A DNA stretch of 28,564 bases from Akkermansiaceae bacterium UBA4145 (GTDB lineage Bacteria; Verrucomicrobiota; Verrucomicrobiia; Verrucomicrobiales; Akkermansiaceae): NCBI GenBank assembly GCA_002380675.1, contig DFWB01000266.1:1-28564 (forward strand), written 5' to 3'. The notes under the pieces were generated by a model, which ran no database searches, had not been told where the DNA came from, and saw nothing but the letters and a program-made list of their open reading frames with translations. Shown here piece by piece: positions 15,874 through 23,514 of this stretch (positions are counted from its first letter, which is position 1; each line of letters begins with the position of its first letter). The translations under genes and the position numbers were made by a program.

Positions 15874-17433
15874 TCAGGGAAGGATAATGCCTTCTTCGAT
15901 CATCTTCTGTTTCGACCAACGGGGGCGGATGCGGGCCGGGGTTGGTTTCCCGGTGATCCGATCAAACTCATCAGGGGTTCTCAATCGAGGGGTCTTTTCC
16001 TGCGTCCGGACCCGCCACTGGCGATACTCAGCGCGCAGGCGCGCGAGCGTGTCCTCATGAGCAGGCAGTCCTGCGATATTCCTGAGTTCATGAGGGTCTG
16101 CTTTGAGATCATAAAGCTCTTCCCGCGGTCTCGGTGCAAGGAAACAGCTGGATTGCACCTCCGGCAGGGTTCCTGCTGCCCTCAGACGCTGCATTTCCTT
16201 GAAGGTGTCGCTTCGGGCCGCATCGGCCGGGGGCGTTGCCGGAAGATCCGCATAGTGGTTCACGATGTATTTGAAGCGTTTGTCCCGTACTGCGCGTGAG
16301 CGGTCTTCATAATCGTGCCAGTTTTTCTCGGCAAATACTGCATCACGGATAGCGGTGTCTTTTCCCTCGAGCAGCGAGGTAAAGCTTTTTCCTACGTAGG
16401 ACGGCCCGGCCGGGAACCCAGCAAGAGCGAGGATTGTAGGAGCAAGGTCAATTGCGCTGACAAGTTGGTGACAGCGTGAAGCAGGCTTGATCGTAGACGG
16501 CCAGCGAATGATGAGTGGTGTCCGAATTCCGCTGTCGTAAAGAGAGGTCTTATCACGAGGAAAAGGACGCCCGTTATCACTGAGGAAGATCACCATCGTA
16601 TTATCAGCTGCTTTTTGGAGCTCGAGCTCGTTGAGAACGAGTCCCACGAAGCGGTCAAGCCTGCGAATCTCGTCGTAATATCTGGCGTAGTCCCGGCGCA
16701 CCAGATCGGTATCCGGATGATAGGGAGGGAGGAGGACGTCCTCCGGAGGGTGAGGCTGTGTAGAGATCCGATCCTCATAGGGACGGTGAGGGTCGACGGC
16801 TGCGAGCCAGAGGAAAAAGGGCTTTTGTGGATCTCTTTCACGCAGAAGGTTTACCCACTCGGTGCATCCGCTCCGATCATCACCCGTCGAGGACTCCGCA
16901 AACTTATCGTTGGCTCCGGCTCCCGGATTTGCGGGGAGTTGGAAACCGGAAGTGTCCACCTCCCGGACCATGGAAAAGTGCTCGCGCATGGCCTCGCCGA
17001 GATGCCATTTGCCTGCTGCTGCGACAAAGTATCCTGCAAGCTTCAGGCGCTCAGGGAAAATTTTCTGCGATTCTGGTATCGGCCAGTGGAGCTGCTCCGC
17101 GCCTGTCTGGTGAGGGTATCGGCCGGTGAGGATGCTCGCACGGCTCGGGGAGCATGAGCTGGAGGTGAGAAACGCCTGATCGAAGCACATTCCCTGGGAG
17201 GCAAGTTGGTCGAGATTTGGAGTGTGAACCTTTGTGTTGCCGAAGGCGCCGATATCGTCCCAGGCAAGGTCATCAGCCAGAATGACAATAAAATTAGGGA
17301 GGTCCTTTGTTCTCCTGCCCTCCTGCTCTCCGGTGGCGTAGCTACAGAGGCCAGATAATAGAAGGGCGAGGTGCAGTGCGGCGTGGGCAAAAAAGAAGTG
17401 GCAAACAGACACGGGAATAGAGGGTATGAACAT
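15874..17433 (-). CDS. Secreted sulfatase, heparan N-sulfatase (SGSH)-like
   Basis: 519 residues with an N-terminal signal segment (about residues 10-35). Then NFIVILADDLAWDDIGAFG (metal-binding Asp54/Asp55) and SSSCSPSRASILTGRYPHQ, where Cys94 is the formylglycine precursor. GKWHLG and FLSDNGRPFPRDK complete the active site. The A-W-D-D-I-G-A-F-G-N and T-G-A-E-Q-L-H-W segments resemble N-sulfoglucosamine sulfohydrolase-like enzymes more than arylsulfatase A, and differ from the other sulfatase of this window. The likely substrate is a sulfated glycan, perhaps N-sulfated; inference only. The stop is 24 bp from the convergent ferritin-like gene. Confidence 0.92.
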   Translation of the reverse strand: MFIPSIPVSVCHFFFAHAALHLALLLSGLCSYATGEQEGRRTKDLPNFIVILADDLAWDDIGAFGNTKVHTPNLDQLASQGMCFDQAFLTSSSCSPSRASILTGRYPHQTGAEQLHWPIPESQKIFPERLKLAGYFVAAAGKWHLGEAMREHFSMVREVDTSGFQLPANPGAGANDKFAESSTGDDRSGCTEWVNLLRERDPQKPFFLWLAAVDPHRPYEDRISTQPHPPEDVLLPPYHPDTDLVRRDYARYYDEIRRLDRFVGLVLNELELQKAADNTMVIFLSDNGRPFPRDKTSLYDSGIRTPLIIRWPSTIKPASRCHQLVSAIDLAPTILALAGFPAGPSYVGKSFTSLLEGKDTAIRDAVFAEKNWHDYEDRSRAVRDKRFKYIVNHYADLPATPPADAARSDTFKEMQRLRAAGTLPEVQSSCFLAPRPREELYDLKADPHELRNIAGLPAHEDTLARLRAEYRQWRVRTQEKTPRLRTPDEFDRITGKPTPARIRPRWSKQKMIEEGIILP

Positions 17434-17520
17434 CTTCTCTAGCTAGTCTCCTGAGGCCCGCAAAGCCCTAAGCGTTTTTGTGGGTTGGAAACTGGCGTTC
17501 CGTTGTCTTACGATGACCGT

Positions 17521-18405
17521 ATGAGTTTCTCTAGACGAAATTTTATCAGTAGAGCGGCCCTTACAGCAGGGGGATTTGGTCTGTCTGCCGGACGAGGTCT
17601 CTCTGCGCCCGCAAAGATTGATACGCCGTTCAAGCACTCAGTGATGGGCTGGTGTTTTGGGGGTCGAGGGGTGAAGCCCAAAGAGCTGGGAGAGTGGTGC
17701 GTCAAGCTTGGCATGCACGGGATGGAGGGAATTCCGCAGGCAGCCTATAAGGATGTGATGGAACTTGGTCTTGAGATCTCCCTGGTTGGAAGCCATGGAT
17801 TTGCGCAGGGGCCATGTGATCCAAAATATACGGATATGGTGATCGAAAAGCTGAAGGATGGCATCGAGGTGGCAAGCCAGGTCAAGGCAAAGCGAGTCAT
17901 TACCTTTACGGGAATGAGATACGATGGGATGGACGACACCAAGGCGGCTCAGCTCTGTGTGGATACGTGGAAAAAGGTGGTTCCTCTTGCCGAGAAGAAA
18001 GGGATCACGATCTGTTTTGAGCATCTTAACTCGAGAGCCACGGAGGGGAAGATGACCGGCCATGCCGGCTACTTCGGGGATGATGTCGATTTTTGTGTGG
18101 ATCTCGTAAAGCAGGTAGGTTCGGAGAACTTCAAGCTGCTCTTTGACATTTACCATGTGGAAATCATGAATGGGGATGTCATTCGGCGGATTCGGGAATA
18201 CAAGGATTACATCGGGCATTACCACACGGCGGGAAATCCGGGGAGGGGAGAGATAGACGCCAGTCAGGAGATCAATTATCCGCCGATTATCAGGGAGATC
18301 ATTAAGACGGGATTCACAGATTACGTCGCGCAGGAGTTTATTCCGACATGGGAGGACCCCTTCAAATCCCTCAAGCATGGAGTGGAGACCTGTATTGTCC
18401 GCTAA
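17521..18405 (+). CDS. Tat-exported hydroxypyruvate isomerase-like TIM-barrel protein
   Basis: 294 residues from ATG 17521; a TTG 36 bases upstream is less likely. The N-terminus has a twin-arginine signal SRRNFISRAAL followed by a hydrophobic stretch, so the protein is folded before export. The rest is a sugar phosphate isomerase/AP-endonuclease-2 barrel of the Hyi type: ligand Glu167 (CFEHLNSR), Asp209 and His212 (LLFDIYHVEIM), His235 (GHYHTAGNPGRGE) and Glu272 (AQEF). These match the metal site of hydroxypyruvate isomerase. True Hyi is cytoplasmic, so this exported relative probably isomerises or epimerises a sugar or keto-sugar in the periplasm (inference). It is divergent from a sulfatase 87 bp away. 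Confidence 0.88.
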   Translation: MSFSRRNFISRAALTAGGFGLSAGRGLSAPAKIDTPFKHSVMGWCFGGRGVKPKELGEWCVKLGMHGMEGIPQAAYKDVMELGLEISLVGSHGFAQGPCDPKYTDMVIEKLKDGIEVASQVKAKRVITFTGMRYDGMDDTKAAQLCVDTWKKVVPLAEKKGITICFEHLNSRATEGKMTGHAGYFGDDVDFCVDLVKQVGSENFKLLFDIYHVEIMNGDVIRRIREYKDYIGHYHTAGNPGRGEIDASQEINYPPIIREIIKTGFTDYVAQEFIPTWEDPFKSLKHGVETCIVR

Positions 18406-18470
18406 CGGTCTTGATTGCCTGTCCTGCGCCCTCGTCCGATACGTGCTGAGGCTGCGCTGTCAGGCGCTCC

Positions 18471-19901
18471 TCAAAGTTGATCGGCGAGGGTTTCCGCGAT
18501 GGGGTTTAGCCAGTGCTTGGTATCCTCAATGGAAAGCGACTTGGAGACGGCGAAGTCGGCCTTGAAAACACGCCTCGCGAGGGTCTCAACGGTTCTGGGA
18601 TCATTGAAAGAGATATTGAGCTCATGGCTGATCTGCAGGCTGTGGGTATCGAAGTTCGTTGCGCCAACAGTTGCCCATCCGTCGCAGATAGCCGCTTTCA
18701 TGTGGGTCATCCCGGGGTAGCGGTAGACTTTGGCGCCAGCTCGCAGGAGTTCGCCTGCGGCCTGGTGGTTAGCAATCTCCATGATTTCTTCGAAGGGGAG
18801 TTTTGGAATGATTACCCTGACGTCAACGCCGCGCCGGCAGGCTCCAAGAAGAGCATCAAGGATGCGGTCGCTGGTGATGTATTCGTTCTCAATCCAAATG
18901 CGGCTGCGGCTCGCTCTGATGGCTTCCAGGATCGCAGTGAGGGGTTCCCGGCGGCCTTCAAGGAGATTGGTTCTCAGAATGCGAACCGGGAATGATTTGG
19001 AAGAAGGTAAGCCGGCTCTCGCGGGTGAGGGCGGAGGCGGGAAGAGAAGAGCAAGGTCTCCCAGTGGATGGGCGGTGCGCCATTTTTTGTTAAATTCATT
19101 CTGGAGCTGGTTCACCACGGGACCTTTGACGCGAACCATCAGATCGTGCCATTCTGAGTAGTATTCTCGTCCAATATTTATTCCTCCGAGCAGGGCGGTT
19201 TTGCCGTCGAAAACGAGCAACTTGCAATGATCGATAATGGCCCAAGGATCCAGAATACGGCGAAGCTGTAGCTCTGAGTCACGGCGAAGATAGGTGGTAA
19301 TGTCTGGAACGGCTCGGAATCCCGGAGGACCTGGGGTGGTTGGGTTGAGACTTGCGGAAATCGTGGACCCAATGTCATCCAGAAGAATCCTGGTAGGGAT
19401 AGCCGTTGCTCGTTGCTTCACCATGTCAGCGTAGGCGACGCTGATATCATCGTTATCCCAGATGTAGAGCTGGAGGTCGATGGACTCACGGGCCAGACGA
19501 AGCTCTTCTTCCAGGGCTGGGAAAAATTCTTTCCCATCGAGAAGAATCTCAACGGTGCCAAGCTCAGGTGCGGGAAGCCCGATCCGAGTCAGTCCTGCTG
19601 AGAATTCCTGACTACCGGGGAGTCCTTCTGCTCGAGGGCCGGGGTCCAGTGGAAAGGGGATGTTTCCCCGGAACAGCTCCTCGGTCCGCTCTGCCAGCAT
19701 CGCGAGCCCCATTCTTGTTGAGGTGATCGGGCTGCGAACCTTAGCCAGAATCGCTCCTCGACTTGCCATGGCACCAATCTGGACTGTGCTGACGAGAGGG
19801 CCGTTGACCTGGGTGTTGGGCCTGTTGCTACAGGAAAGGGTTGTCAGGCAGGCGATGAGGGCGAGCAGAATCAGGAGTTGTGGCGGAAACAGGGGCTTCA
19901 T
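18471..19901 (-). CDS. Phospholipase D-like lipoprotein (cardiolipin synthase family)
   Basis: 476 residues from ATG 19901, preceded by GAGAAG; an ATG at 19928 adds nine polar residues before the signal and is less likely. The N-terminus is a lipoprotein signal with the lipobox LIAC near residue 18. Two HKD catalytic motifs are present: HCKLLVFD followed by GGINIG, and HMKAAICD followed by GATNFD. The segment LQLYIWDNDDIS is typical of cardiolipin synthase-like proteins. Membership in the PLD superfamily is sure; whether it makes cardiolipin or cleaves phospholipid is not, because true Cls enzymes usually have N-terminal membrane helices rather than a lipobox. Last gene of a minus-strand run starting at 23343. 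Confidence 0.9.
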   Translation of the reverse strand: MKPLFPPQLLILLALIACLTTLSCSNRPNTQVNGPLVSTVQIGAMASRGAILAKVRSPITSTRMGLAMLAERTEELFRGNIPFPLDPGPRAEGLPGSQEFSAGLTRIGLPAPELGTVEILLDGKEFFPALEEELRLARESIDLQLYIWDNDDISVAYADMVKQRATAIPTRILLDDIGSTISASLNPTTPGPPGFRAVPDITTYLRRDSELQLRRILDPWAIIDHCKLLVFDGKTALLGGINIGREYYSEWHDLMVRVKGPVVNQLQNEFNKKWRTAHPLGDLALLFPPPPSPARAGLPSSKSFPVRILRTNLLEGRREPLTAILEAIRASRSRIWIENEYITSDRILDALLGACRRGVDVRVIIPKLPFEEIMEIANHQAAGELLRAGAKVYRYPGMTHMKAAICDGWATVGATNFDTHSLQISHELNISFNDPRTVETLARRVFKADFAVSKSLSIEDTKHWLNPIAETLADQL

Positions 19902-20018
19902 TGATTCGACTTCTCTACCCTCGTGCATAGGGCGTCTGTTGAGGAAAGGAAAACTGGAGGATCCAAACAGGAGGAGGACTTTACTGTCGAGCCAGAACGG
20001 GATTCGATCGAGAGAGGA

Positions 20019-21026
20019 TCATGGAAGCGATGACTCACAAGGGTCGGGTGCTTTTGTTGAGAGGGCTTTGGAACGAGCGAGCAACCCGACTATGACGATG
20101 CCTTCAAGTATGGGGAAAAGCAAAAGACCTGGTCTCTCCAGAGGCAGGAGGGACTGGGGCGATTTTCCAAAAAGCCACCCCTGCGCAACGCAGAGTGCAA
20201 GCCCTAGCAGGCAAGAGGTGACAAGAATCGCGCGAACTCGTGAGGGAATGACGCGGGAGGTGTGAGCGGGGAGAACACAAAAAAGGAGAATGAGTGGAAG
20301 ATAAATTAGCAGCAGGCGGGAGAAATCAATTCCCAGCAGGACTACTGTGGTGAGGTGAAAGAGAGGAATAGAAAGCAAGATCCAACGCCGGAAGGCGCGC
20401 AGGATGACAAGGGGGACGCAGAGCTCAAACCAGACGGTGAGCTGATCGAACAACTCCCACGACCATCCAGGGAGGTGTTCCAGAGACCAAGCGAGAAGAG
20501 GGACGCTTTTGCCGTAACCATAAAAGTAGGTCAGCGCCCAGGAAAGAGAGGCCTGAGAGTCGAAGCTGAGCCATGAAATTTTGGCCAGCCCGGAGGAGGC
20601 GAAGTAGACGGTCAGACAAAAGGTTAAACTTGTTTCCGGCCATCTACCGCGAAGGGTCAGAAGAAAAGGACAAAGGAGAATGATAAAATCGTGGTCAATC
20701 TTGCCTGTTGAGTAGGTCAGGCCGCTTATCACGATAAGAAGGCCGCTCAGAAGTGCGCCGACTCGCCATTGGCCTACACCTACTACCCAGAGGGCAAGCA
20801 GGGCGTAGGTTGCGAATTCAATGACAATGATTACCCACGGAGCGGGAAAGGCTTCGAGGAGAGTGAAGGGGCCCAGCGGCGGGTGGAAATGCTCTGCACT
20901 CAGGCTGGCGACCGAGTAGGCTGATTTAAGAGGAAAAAGGAGAACAATCAGCCCGAGGTAGACGCACCGGCTCAGGAGCAGTGCATCATCACGATGCAGC
21001 GAGGGAATTCTAATCATGGATGACAT
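20019..21026 (-). CDS. HTTM-like polytopic membrane protein
   Basis: 335 residues with about eight hydrophobic segments. The segments YFASSGLAKISWL, FDQLTVWFELCVPLVIL and FHLTTVVLLGIDFSRL resemble the HTTM domain found in vitamin K-dependent gamma-carboxylase relatives and in DoxX-like proteins (family knowledge). No carboxylase catalytic lysine context is evident, so a bacterial HTTM protein of unknown function is the safest call. Its start overlaps the end of the small upstream protein by 17 bases, indicating coupled translation. Inner-membrane location is clear. Confidence 0.65.
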   Translation of the reverse strand: MSSMIRIPSLHRDDALLLSRCVYLGLIVLLFPLKSAYSVASLSAEHFHPPLGPFTLLEAFPAPWVIIVIEFATYALLALWVVGVGQWRVGALLSGLLIVISGLTYSTGKIDHDFIILLCPFLLTLRGRWPETSLTFCLTVYFASSGLAKISWLSFDSQASLSWALTYFYGYGKSVPLLAWSLEHLPGWSWELFDQLTVWFELCVPLVILRAFRRWILLSIPLFHLTTVVLLGIDFSRLLLIYLPLILLFCVLPAHTSRVIPSRVRAILVTSCLLGLALCVAQGWLFGKSPQSLLPLERPGLLLFPILEGIVIVGLLARSKALSTKAPDPCESSLP

Positions 21027-21459
21027 CCTCCTCGCCGATCAGTTCTGGAGGGCTATCGAGTGGAGCATGAATCTTGTAGGCAGACCACTCAACGCCGGGA
21101 AAGTCTCCGGGGTTTCCAGGGCGAGGGTTGCTGGTTCGAACAGAATGCCCAATCAGGAACTGCTGGTAAGCAGCTCCTTTAAACCTTGGGGCAAGCTTGG
21201 CAAAATCCTTCTGGGCGGGAACTCCGAGGGTTTCATGCCGTAGGAGTCGGTCATGGGCCGGAAGGGAGGGAATGTTTTTCGTTTCCCTGTAAAAGGGCAC
21301 ATAGATGGTTCTCTCCTGCTGGAGATGTCCTGCGAACATGGGCCCCTGAAGGGAGGGATAAGGTTCGCCAACGCTGAAGGTGACAATGCAATGAGCCGCG
21401 GCAAGCGCGTAAGCGCCCAGCACAAGAAGGCTTCTGCGGGTTCGAGGTGGTGGGGGCAC
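21010..21459 (-). CDS. Small membrane-anchored protein of unknown function, partner of HTTM gene
   Basis: 149 residues from GTG 21459. The N-terminus MPPPPRTRRS is followed by one transmembrane segment LLVLGAYALAAAHCIVTF, then a hydrophilic domain of about 115 residues with no known motif; the ending GEEDVIHD is acidic. The upstream DNA stays in frame back to the stop of the esterase gene at 21541 but holds no ATG, GTG or TTG, so GTG 21459 is the only start. It overlaps the HTTM-like gene by 17 bases. The four N-terminal prolines could stall ribosomes without EF-P. I do not recognise the family; the pairing with an HTTM protein suggests a membrane complex. Confidence 0.6.
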   Translation of the reverse strand: MPPPPRTRRSLLVLGAYALAAAHCIVTFSVGEPYPSLQGPMFAGHLQQERTIYVPFYRETKNIPSLPAHDRLLRHETLGVPAQKDFAKLAPRFKGAAYQQFLIGHSVRTSNPRPGNPGDFPGVEWSAYKIHAPLDSPPELIGEEDVIHD

Positions 21460-21540
21460 CCCGTAGTCAACCGTGCGCGAGCCCGAGCCGTCAACGCAAT
21501 CCGGAAGGTCGTTGTTATTCCATACCCGAAGTGTCCGGAT

Positions 21541-23343
21541 CTATTTCACCGTTTCTTCCTCCTCGATGCCGAGAAGGACCCGGGCCTCTTGCATTGGACG
21601 GGCCTCTGACCATTCCCTTGCCTGTCGACGCATCGTATTGATCGCTTCACGGTGGGCATTTCGGGTTTCGTCGCGGTCGCTTTCGAAAGGAGCTTCGGGC
21701 CAGTCCCAGTTGTCGGTTCGGAAAGAGGGGATGGGAATAATGCGTTCATGATGTCCACTGTTGACGGCATTTCCAAGGGGGTTTCTCGCCCAAGCATAGC
21801 GAACGGCCACGGGTTCTGGAACGAGAGGACTCCAGACCTTGAGCTTACGTTCATCTTTTTGCTCGCGGCCGCGATCGTCCTTTCCCTTGACGACAAATTC
21901 GGCCTGGGCGGGAACGAAATGACGATCTTTTCCGGCAATGGCGAATCCCTCGAAGGGGCGCCCATCGTGAACCCGGACCATACCGTTGAAGGAGAGAATG
22001 ATGTGGTCTCCGCTGATTTCAGTGTGCTCAAGGGTTGTGGGGTTCCACTTGAGCTGAGTCTGGCCGTATTGCGTTGCTAGAGCCCACCGGGCCATCCGTT
22101 CACCGTGGAGGACTTTTTTATGGGGATGATAAAAAGGGACCTGTTGGTCGTAGGCAGGCATGAAACATACGTGCTTCAGAGCCTTCGCGGCCTTGAACTG
22201 TCCCTCTCGAATGAAAGGCGCTGCATCGACCATACGGATTTCATAGTTATCCCGCGTTTGCGGCTGCCCTCCTGGGGTCAGACCAATGATGCCAAAGGGC
22301 ATTGCGTCGTCGCGAAACGTTTCCCGCCAGTTCTCGATCATGGCCTGTATGACTGAGGCGTAGAGGCGTGGTCGCGCATTACCCAGCGCGTTATTGTATC
22401 CTTGGTTAAAGATCGCGCCCTTGATGTTGGCTTCGCTGAACGAGGCTAGCATGCCGTTGAAGGAGGCTCCGGGGTTGTTACGGTCAGAGGCGGGATCCTG
22501 GTCGGGTTCCGTGGGTTTGGGGTTGGGTTTCTCCCCCCGGGCTTTTCTGCGTTCACTGTCCTTTTCCCAGCGTTGGATGCGCGCCTGCAAGCTGGCCGCA
22601 GCATCATAGGCAGCGATCTTGCTGTCCCATTCCTCGAGGAGTCCCCGTGCTGCTGGAATCTTCTTCAGAGTGCTTCTCGAGGTCCAAGCTTCAATGGTTG
22701 TGCCTCCCCATGAATTATCAATCAGCCCGATGGGGATACCCGACACAAGGTGAAGCCGTTTTCCAAAGATATAGCCAATGGCACTGAAGCGTTCGATTGC
22801 TTTGGGTGTACATTGTGACCAGCTGCCTTTCTGCTCGTGACGCCGGGTCCAGGAGTTGAACTCGTTAAGACGGTCCATGTTTGTGAAAGCCACGGGGCTG
22901 GCTTGCTGAGGGACGGTCATAAGGCGGATCATGGGGTGATTGGCGGAAGAGACTTCCATGTCTCCGTGGTAGACGTAGCTGATTTCATCTTCCATGTTGC
23001 TCTGCCCCCCGCAGATCCAGACATCACCGACCAGAATATTGTCGTAGGTGATCGTGGTATCACCGCTCTGGATGATCATAGCCTTTCCCTGAGAGCTGAC
23101 GGGGAGAGCTTCCAGTTCCATCTGCCAGTTTCCCTGTGCGTCCGCTTTGACGGTGAGATCGCGGATAGAAAATCGGACTCTGACGTTTTCTCCAGGTTGA
23201 GAGGTGCCCCAGATCCGGATGGGCTTGTCTCTTTGAATTACCATGTGGTCACCAAAGAAGTGAGCAACGGCGAGTTCGGCCCCGAGCAGGCAGGGGAGGG
23301 GCGCAAGAGTCAGCAAGAGCAGGAAGGCCGGGACATACTTCAT
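21541..23343 (-). CDS. Secreted sialate O-acetylesterase-like SGNH esterase (SASA)
   Basis: 600 residues with a signal peptide (about 1-22). The catalytic-serine block CGGQSNME is at 111-118 (Ser115). Further family landmarks: FGDHMVIQRDKP near the N-terminus, NSWGGTTIEAW, HGERMARWAL with the probable catalytic His, and the end FRTDNWDWP. The usual W-Y-Q-G-E-S-N-A block is changed to FNQGYNNA (312-319): the Glu is replaced by Tyr. An insertion rich in charge and proline lies about 255-290. It removes O-acetyl groups from sialic acid or other glycans, helping other enzymes reach sulfated polysaccharides. First gene of a minus-strand run of four. Confidence 0.93.
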   Translation of the reverse strand: MKYVPAFLLLLTLAPLPCLLGAELAVAHFFGDHMVIQRDKPIRIWGTSQPGENVRVRFSIRDLTVKADAQGNWQMELEALPVSSQGKAMIIQSGDTTITYDNILVGDVWICGGQSNMEDEISYVYHGDMEVSSANHPMIRLMTVPQQASPVAFTNMDRLNEFNSWTRRHEQKGSWSQCTPKAIERFSAIGYIFGKRLHLVSGIPIGLIDNSWGGTTIEAWTSRSTLKKIPAARGLLEEWDSKIAAYDAAASLQARIQRWEKDSERRKARGEKPNPKPTEPDQDPASDRNNPGASFNGMLASFSEANIKGAIFNQGYNNALGNARPRLYASVIQAMIENWRETFRDDAMPFGIIGLTPGGQPQTRDNYEIRMVDAAPFIREGQFKAAKALKHVCFMPAYDQQVPFYHPHKKVLHGERMARWALATQYGQTQLKWNPTTLEHTEISGDHIILSFNGMVRVHDGRPFEGFAIAGKDRHFVPAQAEFVVKGKDDRGREQKDERKLKVWSPLVPEPVAVRYAWARNPLGNAVNSGHHERIIPIPSFRTDNWDWPEAPFESDRDETRNAHREAINTMRRQAREWSEARPMQEARVLLGIEEEETVK

Positions 23344-23514
23344 GAGTGGGGTATCTCATGCCCTTGCAAAAAGCGCAATGGCGTCCGGGGCGCAGTATCT
23401 TGCCAGACGGATTCTTTTCCTCTAAAAGCCCAAAACAACCGAAAGGTCGCGCTTGGAATGGTCTGGCTACCAGCTTAAGAGCTGGTTGTGCGGAAATCCG
23501 GCGCAGAAACCCAC

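Noticed and set aside
21460..21543. In-frame continuation from the esterase stop into the small membrane protein, suggesting readthrough of TAG
   Set aside because: The esterase already ends after its family's typical C-terminal block, and the intervening 27 codons match nothing known; a chance open frame is simpler.
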